Shown here: positions 37,355-47,017 of the stretch, piece by piece
Layout of the letters: the number at the start of each line of letters is the position of its first letter
How positions within the stretch are numbered: the stretch's first letter is position 1
DNA from: Bacteroidota bacterium
GTDB taxonomy: Bacteria > Bacteroidota > Bacteroidia > UBA4408
Direction of reading: 5' to 3'
DNA: 64,000 bases
NCBI GenBank assembly: GCA_016718805.1
Contig: JADKCP010000003.1
Span: 586,291 to 650,290 of the forward strand
Notes under the pieces: model-generated
Told to the model about the DNA's origin: nothing
The model's database searches: none
Seen by the model: the letters and a program-made list of their open reading frames with translations, nothing else
Program-made: the position numbers and the translations under genes

Positions 37355-38047
37355 TACATTTCTAACAAAGTTTTTTATTTTTTGAATATCGGGTATGCTA
37401 ATTTCTTTTTGTGCATACATCAATATTCCTTCATTTTCAAGCTCTTTAAATAAGGTTATGATCGTTTGGCGGGTAGTACAAATAAGTTGAGCTATGTCTT
37501 TTTGAGTTAAGTAATTAGGCAAAACAAAGGAGTTTGTGTTAATGTTCTCTTTTTCAAGAATCATGTTCAAAAGCAACATTAATCGTGTTTTGGCATCTTT
37601 AAACAAAATGTTTTTATAACTGTTTTGAATTTTCTTAAAGTTAAAACCTATAAATTTTATATAGTTCAATGCGAAGTCCGGTTTTTTAACCATCACTTCT
37701 TCCAACTTGTCGCGATAAAAAGTGCAAATTATTGCTTCATCAGAAACCACCTTAAAGAATTCTTCATTCGCTTCCGGACTTTCTAAATTAAGGTCGCCAA
37801 ACAAATCTCCTTTTTGAAGTAGGTCAATTAAAATTTCATCACCTTCCTCATTAATCTTTATCAATTTTATAGTGCCTTGCTTTAAAAAATAAATTCGCTC
37901 TTTTTCGCTATTCGGTAAATCGAGCAATTCATTTTTCTTCGATTTTTTAAAGCGTTTTAAAATGCACAAAGCATCAATCTCTCCAAAACTTAAGTTTTTA
38001 AAAAGTTGGTGATCGTGCAAATACCAGTATTTTAAATTTGTAGGCAT
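37349..38047 (-). CDS. Crp/Fnr-family transcriptional regulator
   Basis: An N-terminal cyclic-nucleotide-type beta-barrel (RIYFLKQGTIKLIKINEEGDEILIDLLQKGDLFGD) and a C-terminal helix-turn-helix (LTQKDIAQLICTTRQTIITLFKELENEGIL). The N-terminal half has two cysteines but no FNR-like four-cysteine cluster. 54 bases upstream of the YHS-msr operon, the likely target. Confidence 0.85.
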   Translation of the reverse strand: MPTNLKYWYLHDHQLFKNLSFGEIDALCILKRFKKSKKNELLDLPNSEKERIYFLKQGTIKLIKINEEGDEILIDLLQKGDLFGDLNLESPEANEEFFKVVSDEAIICTFYRDKLEEVMVKKPDFALNYIKFIGFNFKKIQNSYKNILFKDAKTRLMLLLNMILEKENINTNSFVLPNYLTQKDIAQLICTTRQTIITLFKELENEGILMYAQKEISIPDIQKIKNFVRNVK

Positions 38048-38122
38048 ATGCTAGTTAACTCAATTGATACTGATTTAGTAAGGTGTAAAGTTACCTGAAA
38101 AAATGCATGGTAGATACAAATT

Positions 38123-38311
38123 TTAATTTACCACAACATTTTTAGCAAGTGTTTTAAAACGAACACCATTTTCTTGCACTACTGTGATGGTTATATGTCC
38201 GGTTTTACTGGTATGCAGGTCTTGTACAATACCCGATTTGCCTTTGTGTGTGCCTCCAATTACTTGGCAATTGGAGCCGTTTTTGATGTTAGAAAGTGTC
38301 ATTTTATTCAT
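38123..38311 (-). CDS. Small KOW-motif protein
   Basis: 62 residues. NGSNCQVIGGTHKGKSGIVQDLHTSKTG is a KOW motif as found in ribosomal L24 and NusG. A second methionine at residue 4 is an alternative start. An RNA-binding role is likely but unproven. Confidence 0.75.
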   Translation of the reverse strand: MNKMTLSNIKNGSNCQVIGGTHKGKSGIVQDLHTSKTGHITITVVQENGVRFKTLAKNVVVN

Positions 38312-38432
38312 CTAAACTGTTTAACCTAATTTTATGTTGATACATATTAGTTGTATGTTAATCACACATTTTATAAAGCTTTTACTTTAATAATTATTAC
38401 TAAGTACACATTTTTTCAGTTTGTTTTTGCTA

Positions 38433-38600
38433 TTATTTGTTGCGTAAAAGACTGATGAAAAAAACTAAACTAGAGATTAGAAAAATAATATTCACAGCTT
38501 TTGCGAAGGGAGGAGCACCTGCAGGATAAACTTGCCCCATTAATACAGGGATACTTAAAATGATTAAAAAGTACACCAGTGTTTTTTTCGATTTAGTCAT
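38433..38600 (-). CDS. Small two-span membrane protein
   Basis: A 55-residue frame from ATG at 38600 to TAA: MTKSKKTLVYFLIILSIP then VYPAGAPPFAKAVN and a second hydrophobic segment ending SLLRNK. Positive ends and two spans suggest a real small membrane protein. Function unknown. Confidence 0.55.
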   Translation of the reverse strand: MTKSKKTLVYFLIILSIPVLMGQVYPAGAPPFAKAVNIIFLISSLVFFISLLRNK

Positions 38601-38663
38601 GATGTTTTTTATAAAGTAAATATGGAATATTTTCTCGAAAATAGTGTATTAATTAGTACTAGT

Positions 38664-39950
38664 TCAATTTTTGAATGGATATGTTACTATTTTTTCAATC
38701 ACCGAAAAGTTACTATAGATACCGCTATTATAGATTCTTAGTTGATAAAAATTAATGCAGGTTAATAAGATAGCTAAGAGAAGTATCCAGTACTTGCGTT
38801 TCGGAGAATAATAACTTGATAAGAAGGAGGCTAATGCCAGAGCGTAAACTGCTGATCCTTGCGAAAGTGCTCGACCTGCATAAGAAACACCATATTTCCA
38901 ATCAGACCATGCTGTAATTATCCAAAAATTTAAGAAGCAAAAAACAAGCACCGATTTTTTAAATGCATGCTTATTCATGAACCAAAATCCTGCGATAAAA
39001 AGTAAGGTAATGGGAGTATAAATAAACCAGCCACTGTGAAATCCAAACAACACCCTTAACCATGGATTTAAAAAATACCATTTACTGCCGACATCGTAAA
39101 CAAAACTCCCTGAAACATATTTCCAGTAAATTAATTGAGGTAAAACACCAATAAATGCCCCTGAAATGGCTATTAAAACATGCTTGTAATTTTGTTGTAC
39201 AATTTCCCATTTTTGCTTTGCATGTATTTTCGTTTGACATCCCCATAATAAGGGTATAAAAAGTAGAATTAACTCGGTAGGTCTTGAAATAGTTGCTATT
39301 CCACCTATTAATCCAATAGCAAATGCATAGTAAATAGTTGGTTTTTCGTGCCATTTATAGGTAAACCAAAGCAGCATGCAATACATCGAGAAGATCCAGC
39401 TATGGCTCATGGCTCCATCAATTGAGATATATTGTGGTAAGTTGCTAGTAAAAAATAATAAGAGCAAAGTAGCAGCTGTGATAGAATCCGAAAAGAACTT
39501 CAGCAAAACACTACGCAAGAATAAAATGCCAATAAAAAACCAAAAAATAGCTCCCATCATAATGGAATACTGGTAAGGCCATGAAAATCCATCTTGAGCA
39601 ACGTTATTAATTTTAGCTATCGTATGACCAATGAAAAAAAAGGGTACTTGCAAAAAGCATATTCCCCCTAAGTATTTAAAAACATAATTTCCATTTGAAG
39701 CCTTTTGTGCCTGATAAAATTTTCCACCGCTAACATGATAGGTTGAATCGATTTGGGGAACCCATTCAAGATTTTTTACATCCTTATAAATAAAGATAGC
39801 AGGTTGATACATGTAATAACCAAATGCATCCCAGGATGTTGCATTGTAGCCATTTACAGAATTGTTTTTCCAATAACAAAAACGTAGTATCAATGCCGCA
39901 ATTAGTATTAATAAAACAGCGTTCAGGGAAGTGAAAGGTAAATTTTTCAT
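38664..39950 (-). CDS. Polytopic membrane protein, GT39-like mannosyl/arabinosyltransferase type
   Basis: About ten membrane segments in 428 residues and a first loop with SWDAFGYYMYQPAIFI, whose acidic residue sits where GT-C-fold glycosyltransferases hold their catalytic aspartate. DUF-type similarity only; substrate unknown. Confidence 0.55.
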   Translation of the reverse strand: MKNLPFTSLNAVLLILIAALILRFCYWKNNSVNGYNATSWDAFGYYMYQPAIFIYKDVKNLEWVPQIDSTYHVSGGKFYQAQKASNGNYVFKYLGGICFLQVPFFFIGHTIAKINNVAQDGFSWPYQYSIMMGAIFWFFIGILFLRSVLLKFFSDSITAATLLLLFFTSNLPQYISIDGAMSHSWIFSMYCMLLWFTYKWHEKPTIYYAFAIGLIGGIATISRPTELILLFIPLLWGCQTKIHAKQKWEIVQQNYKHVLIAISGAFIGVLPQLIYWKYVSGSFVYDVGSKWYFLNPWLRVLFGFHSGWFIYTPITLLFIAGFWFMNKHAFKKSVLVFCFLNFWIITAWSDWKYGVSYAGRALSQGSAVYALALASFLSSYYSPKRKYWILLLAILLTCINFYQLRIYNSGIYSNFSVIEKIVTYPFKN

Positions 39951-40074
39951 GCAGTAAAAAAGTGGCTTGTTTAAAATAAATGAATTTTTCTTTGACTATT
40001 TATTTTAAAGGAAATATAATCAGAAAAATATGCTAATCAACAAGTAATTTTATCGTTGAATAAGTTTAAACTGA

Positions 40075-40638
40075 TTATGCCGAATAATTCAATTCTACCA
40101 CACCACAATTGAACACTTTAGTAGAGAGTAATGTGAGCGGTACTTTGTGCTGAATATTTGCAAACAATGGTATACCTTTTCCAAGAATAACAGGATTTAC
40201 AAATAGCCAATAGCCATCAATTAAATGATGTTGTATAAGCGAATGTGTTGCTCTTGGACTCCCAAAAAGAAGAATTTCATTACCGGGCTGTTGTTTGAGT
40301 TCTTCTATGTTTTCAACGAAGTTGTCGCTTATAATTTTCGTATTGCTTAAGCTATTTTCTTTCATACTATTCGATAGAACAATTTTTTTGGATTTGCTAT
40401 ACCACTTTGAATGTTCAATATCGTGTTTAGTTGCATTTGGTTTATCTGCTGCTGTAGGCCAATAACTCTCCATCAGTTCATATGTTACCCTTCCATATAA
40501 TGCTGTATCGCCTTTGCTTATACGTTTTTCTACATGATCAAAAATTTCATCTTCCAATTTAATCCAGTCCATTTCACCACCGGGTCCGGCAACAAAGCCA
40601 TCGAGTGATACATGCATAAAGCTTATTATTTTTCTCAT
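40075..40638 (-). CDS. Dihydrofolate reductase-family (RibD C-terminal) protein
   Basis: MRKIISFMHVSLDGFVAGPGGEMDW and LYGRVTYELMESYWP are typical of the YyaP/YwjB-like dihydrofolate reductase fold, as are the closing IQHHLIDGYWLFVNPVILGKGIPLF residues. It binds NADPH; the substrate is unknown. 187 residues. Confidence 0.85.
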   Translation of the reverse strand: MRKIISFMHVSLDGFVAGPGGEMDWIKLEDEIFDHVEKRISKGDTALYGRVTYELMESYWPTAADKPNATKHDIEHSKWYSKSKKIVLSNSMKENSLSNTKIISDNFVENIEELKQQPGNEILLFGSPRATHSLIQHHLIDGYWLFVNPVILGKGIPLFANIQHKVPLTLLSTKVFNCGVVELNYSA

Positions 40639-40666
40639 GAGGAAATGAAATTAAGTGAATTAGAAA

Positions 40667-41248
40667 TTATAATTTGTTTAGTTCCTTCAATACTTTCAAA
40701 AGTTGAGGAATTACCATTCGTTTGTTGTCGTTGAAAATAACAAAATCGGAGCGTTTTATTTTTTGACTTTCCGGAAGCTGTTTTTTCATACGCGCTGTAA
40801 CTTCCTCTTTGCTTAGTTGTGAACGATGCATAGCTCTTTGTATTCGAACTTTTGCGGGTGCATAAACACAAATAATTTTGTCGCATTGCCGGTAACTTCC
40901 ACTTTCAAACAAGATGGCAGCTTCTTTAGCTACTATTTTTTTTGTTTGATGTTGTTTTAGCCACACTGCGTAATCGTCGGCAACAGCGGGGTGTATAAGT
41001 GAATTTAGTTGGGAGAGTTTAGCCTAACTACTAAAAACTACACTTGCCAATTTTTGCTTATCGATACTTCCATTTGAGCAAACTGCATCACCAAAAGCAT
41101 TTTGCACCAAAGCCTGCATTTTAGGTGTTTGAAGTAGGTGTTTTGCTGCATCGTCAGCATAATACACCGGAATGTTAAATTGCTCTAATACCTTACACAA
41201 GGTGGTTTTTCCACTACCTATGCCTCCGGTAATGCACAGTTGTATCAT
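40667..41248 (-). pseudogene. coaE: Dephospho-CoA kinase with in-frame TAG at codon 75
   Basis: The P-loop ITGGIGSGKTTL and YYADDAAKHLL mark CoaE, the last enzyme of coenzyme A synthesis (ATP + dephospho-CoA). Codon 75 (41024-41026) is TAG, yet the same frame continues AKLSQLNSLIHPAVADDYAVW and then AKEAAILFESG to a normal end at 40667, 193 codons in all, the usual length. Thus one in-frame stop interrupts an otherwise intact essential gene. It overlaps the YbbR gene by four bases. Confidence 0.85.
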
Positions 41249-42240
41249 TTTTTTTTCAAAATAAATTCAACGTTTTCAGTTTCAATTTTTACTTGTCTTA
41301 CAATTTCAGGAAACTTTACTAGCTTTAATTTTAACGAGCTTGCTTGTTCATCATTAGCATCGTAATATGCCAGTAACGAAAACTGATCGGCGCTCACTTT
41401 CTTGTAATTGCTTAAACCAACCAGGTAGGTGATTTTTACCTTTGAAGGAAATGTTTTTAGTTGATATTGCTCAGGTACATTTAAAACTTCAACCGGTAAT
41501 TCTAAGGTACCTTCTGTAAATTTTTCAACCGGTATTTTTACAACCACCTTTTTCGTTGAAAAGTCAATACTGTTCAAATCGGCAGGAATAATTAAATCGG
41601 CTGCTCGAGAAATGGTTTTATTAAGACCGGTAAAATTTAATTGTTGGGTATTTAACTCTTCCAGATTTTGCATCACCGATGCAGGACCGCTCAAAACAAT
41701 TTTTGAAGGCTTTAATTCTATTTTTCCACTTAATTGAAATTGTTTTTCAAATTCATAATTCAGGTTTAATCTTACCGGAACAACCTTCGTTATTTTTTTG
41801 TCAAAATAAAAATGCAATGTATCTAAATCAATTTTCGAAATTTTTAATTGATTTCCCAATTGTGCTTCAAATTGCTGCGCTTGCGAATACCCTGGCAAAT
41901 AATAATCTTGCTCGTTTTTGTTTTTTCGAAGTTTGCTTACATCCAAATACAAAGTATCGTTAAGTCGGTTAAAATAAAACCCCAAAAAGATAAATCCACT
42001 GGTAGTAATTTCAATATCAACACGGCCCGGGAGTTTATTCGCCAACATTTTATCTTGCGGGAAATTAATATAGCGCAAATTAAAACTCACAGGAGCTTTG
42101 TATTCGTTTGAAAATACAATTAACAACCAAAATAAAAAAGCAATTAACAAACAATAAAAAAAAGTAACCCAACGATTGCTAGCTGCATTTTGATTGCCCG
42201 ATTTTAAAAGGCTCAATACTGATTTTACCTGGTGTTTCAT
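41245..42240 (-). CDS. YbbR/CdaR-like domain protein
   Basis: One N-terminal membrane segment (WVTFFYCLLIAFLFWLLIVF), then repeated YbbR-like beta domains (VPVRLNLNYEFEKQFQLSGKIELKPSKIVLSGP; LELPVEVLNVPEQYQLKTFPSKVKITYL). In Firmicutes the homologue regulates the diadenylate cyclase CdaA; here no cdaA is in view. Part of the nusB-to-coaE gene series. Confidence 0.75.
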   Translation of the reverse strand: MKHQVKSVLSLLKSGNQNAASNRWVTFFYCLLIAFLFWLLIVFSNEYKAPVSFNLRYINFPQDKMLANKLPGRVDIEITTSGFIFLGFYFNRLNDTLYLDVSKLRKNKNEQDYYLPGYSQAQQFEAQLGNQLKISKIDLDTLHFYFDKKITKVVPVRLNLNYEFEKQFQLSGKIELKPSKIVLSGPASVMQNLEELNTQQLNFTGLNKTISRAADLIIPADLNSIDFSTKKVVVKIPVEKFTEGTLELPVEVLNVPEQYQLKTFPSKVKITYLVGLSNYKKVSADQFSLLAYYDANDEQASSLKLKLVKFPEIVRQVKIETENVEFILKKK

Positions 42241-42249
42241 TTATTCTAA

Positions 42250-42687
42250 CTAGAAATGTATACTCCGGTGCTTACTATTAAACTCATTGTAATGATTATC
42301 AATTTCAAGTGACTGCAAATTAGCCTTCATTTTATTTGAAATATGTAACACTATCAATGAATCGAATAGTGACGATGGATGTTGGTATGAAATTATTGCT
42401 TTACACCTCCAATAAAGTTTTGAATGGTCCAAACTTAAATTGGATAGCTTGAATCTGTAGCGGCTGCTATTACAAGTAACAATTAATAAATAGGAAGCAC
42501 GGTATAATAGTTGGCCATAAAAATTATGCAATTGCTTTAAGTAAATACCAGTATTGCCATCATCGGCAAAAAATAAAGAAATTAGTCGTAATTCAGCAAC
42601 AGCAATAAATTGCCTGAAAAAATAAAAGGCATGCAACCGATTTTTAAAAAAACGAGTTACATACCTTTTATTTTTTATCGCATTCAT
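42250..42687 (-). CDS. Hypothetical protein, unrecognised
   Basis: 145 residues from the ATG at 42687, basic and aromatic-rich (MNAIKNKRYVTRFFKNRLHAFYFFRQF). A longer frame would overlap yajC by 61 bases and is less likely. Nothing is recognised; the position between yajC and the YbbR gene on the same strand is the only support. Confidence 0.4.
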   Translation of the reverse strand: MNAIKNKRYVTRFFKNRLHAFYFFRQFIAVAELRLISLFFADDGNTGIYLKQLHNFYGQLLYRASYLLIVTCNSSRYRFKLSNLSLDHSKLYWRCKAIISYQHPSSLFDSLIVLHISNKMKANLQSLEIDNHYNEFNSKHRSIHF

Positions 42688-42706
42688 GTATGCGAATGTA
42701 AAAAAA

Positions 42707-43036
42707 CTATTGATTGTTTTGTGCCCCAAGTAAGGTTGAACTATCCATTGAAACAGCTGTGCGTTCAATTTTTAATTTAACACCACCTTCTACTTCAATG
42801 ATGAAAGTTTTATCTGCTACTTCAACAATTTTACCGTGTATACCGCCAATGGTAACAATACGATCACCTTTTTTAATGGCTTCTCTGAATTTTTGTTGGT
42901 CTTTGGCTTTTTTCATTTGAGGTCGAATCATGAAAAAATAAAATACCACCACAATTAAAATGATGGGTAAAAAATTCATGATCGGATTAGCATTTCCACC
43001 TTGTGGTTGACTCATTAAGATAATTTGATGTAGCAT
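42707..43036 (-). CDS. yajC: Preprotein translocase subunit YajC
   Basis: A single membrane segment (FLPIILIVVVFYFFMIRPQMKKAKDQQKF) and the conserved tail KKGDRIVTIGGIHGKIVEV identify YajC, an accessory subunit of the SecDF complex. The methionine at residue 8 is a possible alternative start. Confidence 0.92.
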   Translation of the reverse strand: MLHQIILMSQPQGGNANPIMNFLPIILIVVVFYFFMIRPQMKKAKDQQKFREAIKKGDRIVTIGGIHGKIVEVADKTFIIEVEGGVKLKIERTAVSMDSSTLLGAQNNQ

Positions 43037-43066
43037 GTTTGTGTGTTGTTTGTTATTCTTTATTAA

Positions 43067-43540
43067 TTAATGTGCAGCAGCAGTTACCTCACCGCTAACA
43101 GTAAGTACTTTGGTATTTGGGATGGCGTTTGTTATTAGGGTAACAGTTTTGTTTTGCATCCCTGATTTTCCGCGACTATCAAAGGTTACATCAATAACGC
43201 CTGAACCTCCCGGTGCAATAGGATTTTTGGGCCATTGAGGAACGGTACATCCACAACTGCCTTTTGCATCTGAAATAATTAAATCAGCTTTGCCCGAATT
43301 TTTAAATTTAAAGGCATAAGATACTTTTTCACCTTCGGTTATTTTTCCAAAATCATGAGTTTCATTCTCAAATTCAACCATAGCAACATTTTCTTCGTCA
43401 CTTGTACCACTTGCGGATACAGGGTTGTTTACTAAATCAGTGGATACTTGTCCGTTCGATTCGGATTTGCTTTTGCAGGAAGTGAGGACATTCATAGCCA
43501 ACAATAATGCAACTGCAATAGGATATTGATAAGCTTTCAT
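43067..43540 (-). CDS. DUF1573 lipoprotein
   Basis: A lipoprotein signal with Cys after LLLAMNVLTSC, from the ATG at 43540 (an upstream frame start adds 20 residues and hides the signal). The body has VEFENETHDFGKITEGEKVSYAFKFKNSGKADLIIS and CGCTVPQWPKNPIAPG, the ASH/MSP-like immunoglobulin fold of DUF1573. Envelope location; function unknown. Own -7 box upstream. Confidence 0.85.
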   Translation of the reverse strand: MKAYQYPIAVALLLAMNVLTSCKSKSESNGQVSTDLVNNPVSASGTSDEENVAMVEFENETHDFGKITEGEKVSYAFKFKNSGKADLIISDAKGSCGCTVPQWPKNPIAPGGSGVIDVTFDSRGKSGMQNKTVTLITNAIPNTKVLTVSGEVTAAAH

Positions 43541-43578
43541 TTTAATTGAATATACAGGATTGCTAATTTTTTGTGGCG

Positions 43579-43586
43579 CAAAAGTA
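43579..43586 (-). promoter_or_regulatory. -7 promoter box for the DUF1573 gene
   Basis: Minus strand TACTTTTG, a match to TAnnTTTG, 38 bases before the ATG at 43540; it also lies inside the longer alternative frame, which argues for the shorter start. Confidence 0.5.
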
Positions 43587-43740
43587 TCCAATATTTTCAA
43601 TTGTACTATACAAATTCCGGATTAATAAAAGTTAATTTTTATAACGGTAATACAATAAATACCGGATAAACCAATCATTAAATTATACCAACCATGGGTA
43701 TAATTTAATGATATAATCAACAGTTAAGAAGTATAATAAA

Positions 43741-44598
43741 TTACAGCTTCGAAAATTTGATTAGCTGAACTCCTTCTTTACTAGTAAGCTCAAGAAAATA
43801 TATTCCGGTTTCTGCATCAAGCTTAATTGCTGCAGTTGAGCAATTTTTATATTCATGTTCAGATATAGCTTCACCCAACATGTTTTTTATTTTTATGCTA
43901 GCAAAATCGAGTGTTTTTCCAAAATTTACATGCAATTGAGAAGTTGCCGGATTGGGATAAATAACTAGTTTATCGGATGCAATTTTGCGAATGGAAGTAG
44001 GTTGATCAATGCTGATCTCATCAAATAAAAATCCATCGTTTCCACCTGAAAAATAATAATTATCGTATTGCGAAAATTTAATCACATAATTTGCCGTATA
44101 ACTCAATCCGTGAGCAGTATTCATACTATCTAAATTATAATCGTACGAGCGCCAAGTAAGATCGGTAAAACTCGCACCATTTAAATCGATTACCTTAGTA
44201 AAAGTAGTACCACCATCATTCGACAGGTAAATACCATCTTGTGGCTCCGTTTCATCGTTCCATTCCGACCACCAAAAACGCAAGTGTAAATTCGATGCAC
44301 CAAGCGCATTTAATCCAAGCCAAGCATCATTCAATATGTAAGTACCTGCTGGTGGAGCAATGTCCATTCCCAACCAATAATTTCCGTTAGGCGTGGCAGC
44401 AGATGCAAATGAACTGTTTGACCAAACCTGAATCCGGCCGCCGGCTAACGATGAGCTAGTATACCAATTACTATCAATTGCATTGTTTTCGAAACCGGTA
44501 TAATAGGGAACAGGTGCGTAATAAGAGGGTTGAGCGTTTACTTCAAGTAATAGTAAATTAAATAGTAGCAGTAATAAGAGGTAAAATTTTGTTTTCAT
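43741..44598 (-). CDS. T9SS-secreted protein, unknown function
   Basis: Signal peptide MKTKFYLLLLLLFNLLLLEVNA, an N-terminal jelly-roll-like region (PYYTGFENN, LHLRFWWSEWND, DGIYLSNDGGTTFTKV) and a T9SS sorting domain (LVIYPNPATSQLHVN...IYFLELTSKEG). 285 residues. It is inserted between nusB and the DUF1573 gene on the same strand. Confidence 0.8.
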   Translation of the reverse strand: MKTKFYLLLLLLFNLLLLEVNAQPSYYAPVPYYTGFENNAIDSNWYTSSSLAGGRIQVWSNSSFASAATPNGNYWLGMDIAPPAGTYILNDAWLGLNALGASNLHLRFWWSEWNDETEPQDGIYLSNDGGTTFTKVIDLNGASFTDLTWRSYDYNLDSMNTAHGLSYTANYVIKFSQYDNYYFSGGNDGFLFDEISIDQPTSIRKIASDKLVIYPNPATSQLHVNFGKTLDFASIKIKNMLGEAISEHEYKNCSTAAIKLDAETGIYFLELTSKEGVQLIKFSKL

Positions 44599-44695
44599 GT
44601 GTATTGATTTTTAGGTTAAATACTAAACTTGAGCTAATTAAGCTTTAACAAGTATACTAAAAATCAAAATTAATTCAAAAAGAAAGGTTTGGAAC

Positions 44696-45643
44696 TTATT
44701 CCATTAAACCGCGGCCTGTTTTTTTAAGTTCGCCTTTGGATTTAAAATCGGCTAATAGTTTATCTAATATACCGTTTACAAAGACCTGACTTTTAGGAGT
44801 GCTATAATTTTTAGAAAGTTCAATGTATTCGTTTAGAGAAACTTTGGTTGGAATAGTTGAAAAATTTAAGATTTCCGTAATCGCCATTTTCATTAGTAAA
44901 ACATCCATCATGGCAATTCGTTCAACCTCCCAGTTTTGAGTTTTTTCGCCAATTAATTTTTCGTAAGCTTCATTGTTCATAATCGTTTTACGAAACAAAT
45001 CAAGCATAAAAGCTTTATCGTCTGCTTCATCTTTGTAAAGCGGTAGCATAAAGTTATCTTCCGGTTTGTTTTCTGGAATTTGCTTAATGGTTTTAATTAC
45101 CATCGAAAAAGCTAAATCAAAATCATCGGTCCATAAAATACTTTTTTCTTCAAAGAAATAGTTGAGTGGTTCAAAATCTTCGAGTATTCCTTTTACAATT
45201 TTTGCTAAAAAATCGCGCTCCTGCACATAAGTTACAGCAGCCTCTTGCATGTATTGAGTATAAAATTCGGAAGCTTTTACTTCAAGAAATATTTTTTTAA
45301 TAAGTTCTTGTTCATTGCTCCACGAAATTTTGTAGGCATTTACGGCCCGCTGAAAAGCTTTATTATCGGCAATAGAAGCTATCGCTTTATTTTCAACAAA
45401 ACGGGTATTGGGAGCTAAATCTTCCTGGGTAGGAAGGCGTTTTAATTTCGCCTCTTCCTGACTTTTAAGCGCAAAATCGCGCAATTCGGGAAGTAAGGAA
45501 AGAATAAATACATAAAGTTCGAAAACCTTATCAATGCTACCATGCAATTGCTTTTCGGCTTTTGACAAGTCGTGATTATCGGCTTGAAAAAATGCATATA
45601 AAGCTTGCATTACTTTTATTCGTAAGTGTCGTCTATTTAGCAT
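44696..45643 (-). CDS. nusB: Transcription antitermination factor NusB, long form
   Basis: MLNRRHLRIKVMQALYAF is the NusB N-terminus and the C-terminal ~100 residues (WEVERIAMMDVLLMKMAITEILNF..VSLNEYIELSKNYSTPKSQVFVNGILDKL) are the conserved core that binds boxA RNA with S10. At 315 residues it is twice the E. coli length, as is usual in Bacteroidota. Confidence 0.9.
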   Translation of the reverse strand: MLNRRHLRIKVMQALYAFFQADNHDLSKAEKQLHGSIDKVFELYVFILSLLPELRDFALKSQEEAKLKRLPTQEDLAPNTRFVENKAIASIADNKAFQRAVNAYKISWSNEQELIKKIFLEVKASEFYTQYMQEAAVTYVQERDFLAKIVKGILEDFEPLNYFFEEKSILWTDDFDLAFSMVIKTIKQIPENKPEDNFMLPLYKDEADDKAFMLDLFRKTIMNNEAYEKLIGEKTQNWEVERIAMMDVLLMKMAITEILNFSTIPTKVSLNEYIELSKNYSTPKSQVFVNGILDKLLADFKSKGELKKTGRGLME

Positions 45644-45678
45644 TAAATAAGGAAAAGAACGTGTTTATTAGTTATGAA

Positions 45679-46734
45679 TTATTTGGTTGATGCAACTTTA
45701 TCGGCAATACGTTTTTTTGCCATTGACTTAGCTGCTTCAATTGTGGTAGTATTATCTTTTTTAGCTTGCTTTAAAATGTTGGTGGTTAGATCATAAATTT
45801 TTTCAGCTTGTGCCAATGCCTTTTCGCGGTTATATCCATGAAGTTCAGAATATACATTAATTAAACCACCTGCATTTATTAAGAAATCGGGAGCCCAAAT
45901 AATTCCGCGTTCTTTGCACATATTGCCATGTACAACTTCATCCCACAATTGATTATTGGCAGCACCGGCAATGATTGAACAATTTAATTTAGGCAAAGTA
46001 TCTGAATTAACTGTTCCTCCTAAAGCGCATGGAGCATAAATATCCATGTCAACATCATAAGCTTTATCGGCAGCAACTACAGTAGCTCCGGTTTCGTTGC
46101 TCAGTTCTTTAAGACGTTCTAAATTAATATCTGTAATACTAACATTTGCATTTTCTTTTTTCAGGTAACGTACTAAATGTTCGCCTACATGTCCGATGCC
46201 TTGTACCAGGATTTTTTTCCCGCTAAGGCTATCATTGCCCCAAAGTTCTTTAGCACTTGCTTTCATTCCCATGTAAACACCCAATGCAGTAACCGGTGAA
46301 GGATCCCCGCTTCCACCCATAGATTCAGGCAGTCCGGTAACAAAATTGGTTTCCATTTTCACATATTCCATGTCTTTGGTTCCAATTCCAACATCTTCAG
46401 CAGTTATATATTTCCCGCCAAGGCTATTCACAAACTGACCAAATTTACGCATCAGCGCTTCGTTCTTCATGGTTTTAGAATCGCCAATAATTACGGCTTT
46501 TCCACCACCTAAATTTAATCCGCTAATGGCAGCTTTATATGTCATTCCTCGCGATAAACGCAACACATCTGTAAGTGCCTGCTCTTCGTTATCATAAGCC
46601 CACATGCGCGTTCCGCCAAGTGCAGGTCCTAAAACTGTATTGTGTATTGCTATTATTGCTTTTAATCCGGTAGCATTATCATTGCAAAAAACTACTTGCT
46701 CATGATTGTGAATTGACATTTGAGATAGTACCAT
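45679..46734 (-). CDS. Glu/Leu/Phe/Val dehydrogenase (leucine dehydrogenase-like)
   Basis: LGPALGGTRMW, LSRGMTYKAAISGLNLGGGKAVI (with the catalytic lysines), TAEDVGIGTKDM and the Rossmann motif ILVQGIGHVGEHLVRYL identify an amino-acid dehydrogenase of the 350-residue leucine/phenylalanine type, which deaminates branched-chain amino acids with NAD+. Substrate specificity is inferred from length and motifs. Confidence 0.85.
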   Translation of the reverse strand: MVLSQMSIHNHEQVVFCNDNATGLKAIIAIHNTVLGPALGGTRMWAYDNEEQALTDVLRLSRGMTYKAAISGLNLGGGKAVIIGDSKTMKNEALMRKFGQFVNSLGGKYITAEDVGIGTKDMEYVKMETNFVTGLPESMGGSGDPSPVTALGVYMGMKASAKELWGNDSLSGKKILVQGIGHVGEHLVRYLKKENANVSITDINLERLKELSNETGATVVAADKAYDVDMDIYAPCALGGTVNSDTLPKLNCSIIAGAANNQLWDEVVHGNMCKERGIIWAPDFLINAGGLINVYSELHGYNREKALAQAEKIYDLTTNILKQAKKDNTTTIEAAKSMAKKRIADKVASTK

Positions 46735-46861
46735 TTTCTTCAGTATTTAAACACTAGTTGATTTCAAAAAGCTATTTTGAAGGGTATTATTACTTGTTTT
46801 TGTAAAGCTAAAAATCCACAAAAAATACCCTGCTTTAGCTTGTTTTTTTTATAAGTCGGCA

Positions 46862-46869
46862 CAAAAGTA
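46862..46869 (-). promoter_or_regulatory. -7 promoter box for the leucine dehydrogenase gene
   Basis: Minus strand TACTTTTG, a match to TAnnTTTG, about 128 bases before the ATG, leaving a long leader that includes the 8-base inverted repeat AAGCTAAA (46805-46812) / TTTAGCTT (46834-46841). Confidence 0.35.
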
Positions 46870-46950
46870 GGTTTATTTTTTAATGCCACAAATGTTTGTT
46901 TAAGATTGTTAGAATCCGTAAAAATATCGCTGTTTTTTTGGTATAAAATA

Positions 46951-46990
46951 AATAAGCCTTTCTGCTGCATTGCACACAGAAAGGCTTATT
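46951..46990 (-). terminator. Intrinsic terminator after the large T9SS gene
   Basis: AATAAGCCTTTCTG (46951-46964) and CAGAAAGGCTTATT (46977-46990) form a perfect 14-base stem, 28 bases after the minus-strand stop at 47018. Confidence 0.75.
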
Positions 46991-47017
46991 TGAGTGTAAG
47001 GTTATAACCTTGTTTGT

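Noticed and set aside
41024..41026. TAG recoded as a sense codon in this organism
   Set aside because: TAG ends several intact genes in the same window.
42688..42768. Longer start for the hypothetical gene at 42250
   Set aside because: It would overlap yajC by 61 bases; the ATG at 42687 avoids this.
46764..46970. 68-residue minus-strand frame upstream of leucine dehydrogenase
   Set aside because: It covers the promoter/leader and overlaps the terminator stem at 46951; no protein-like pattern.
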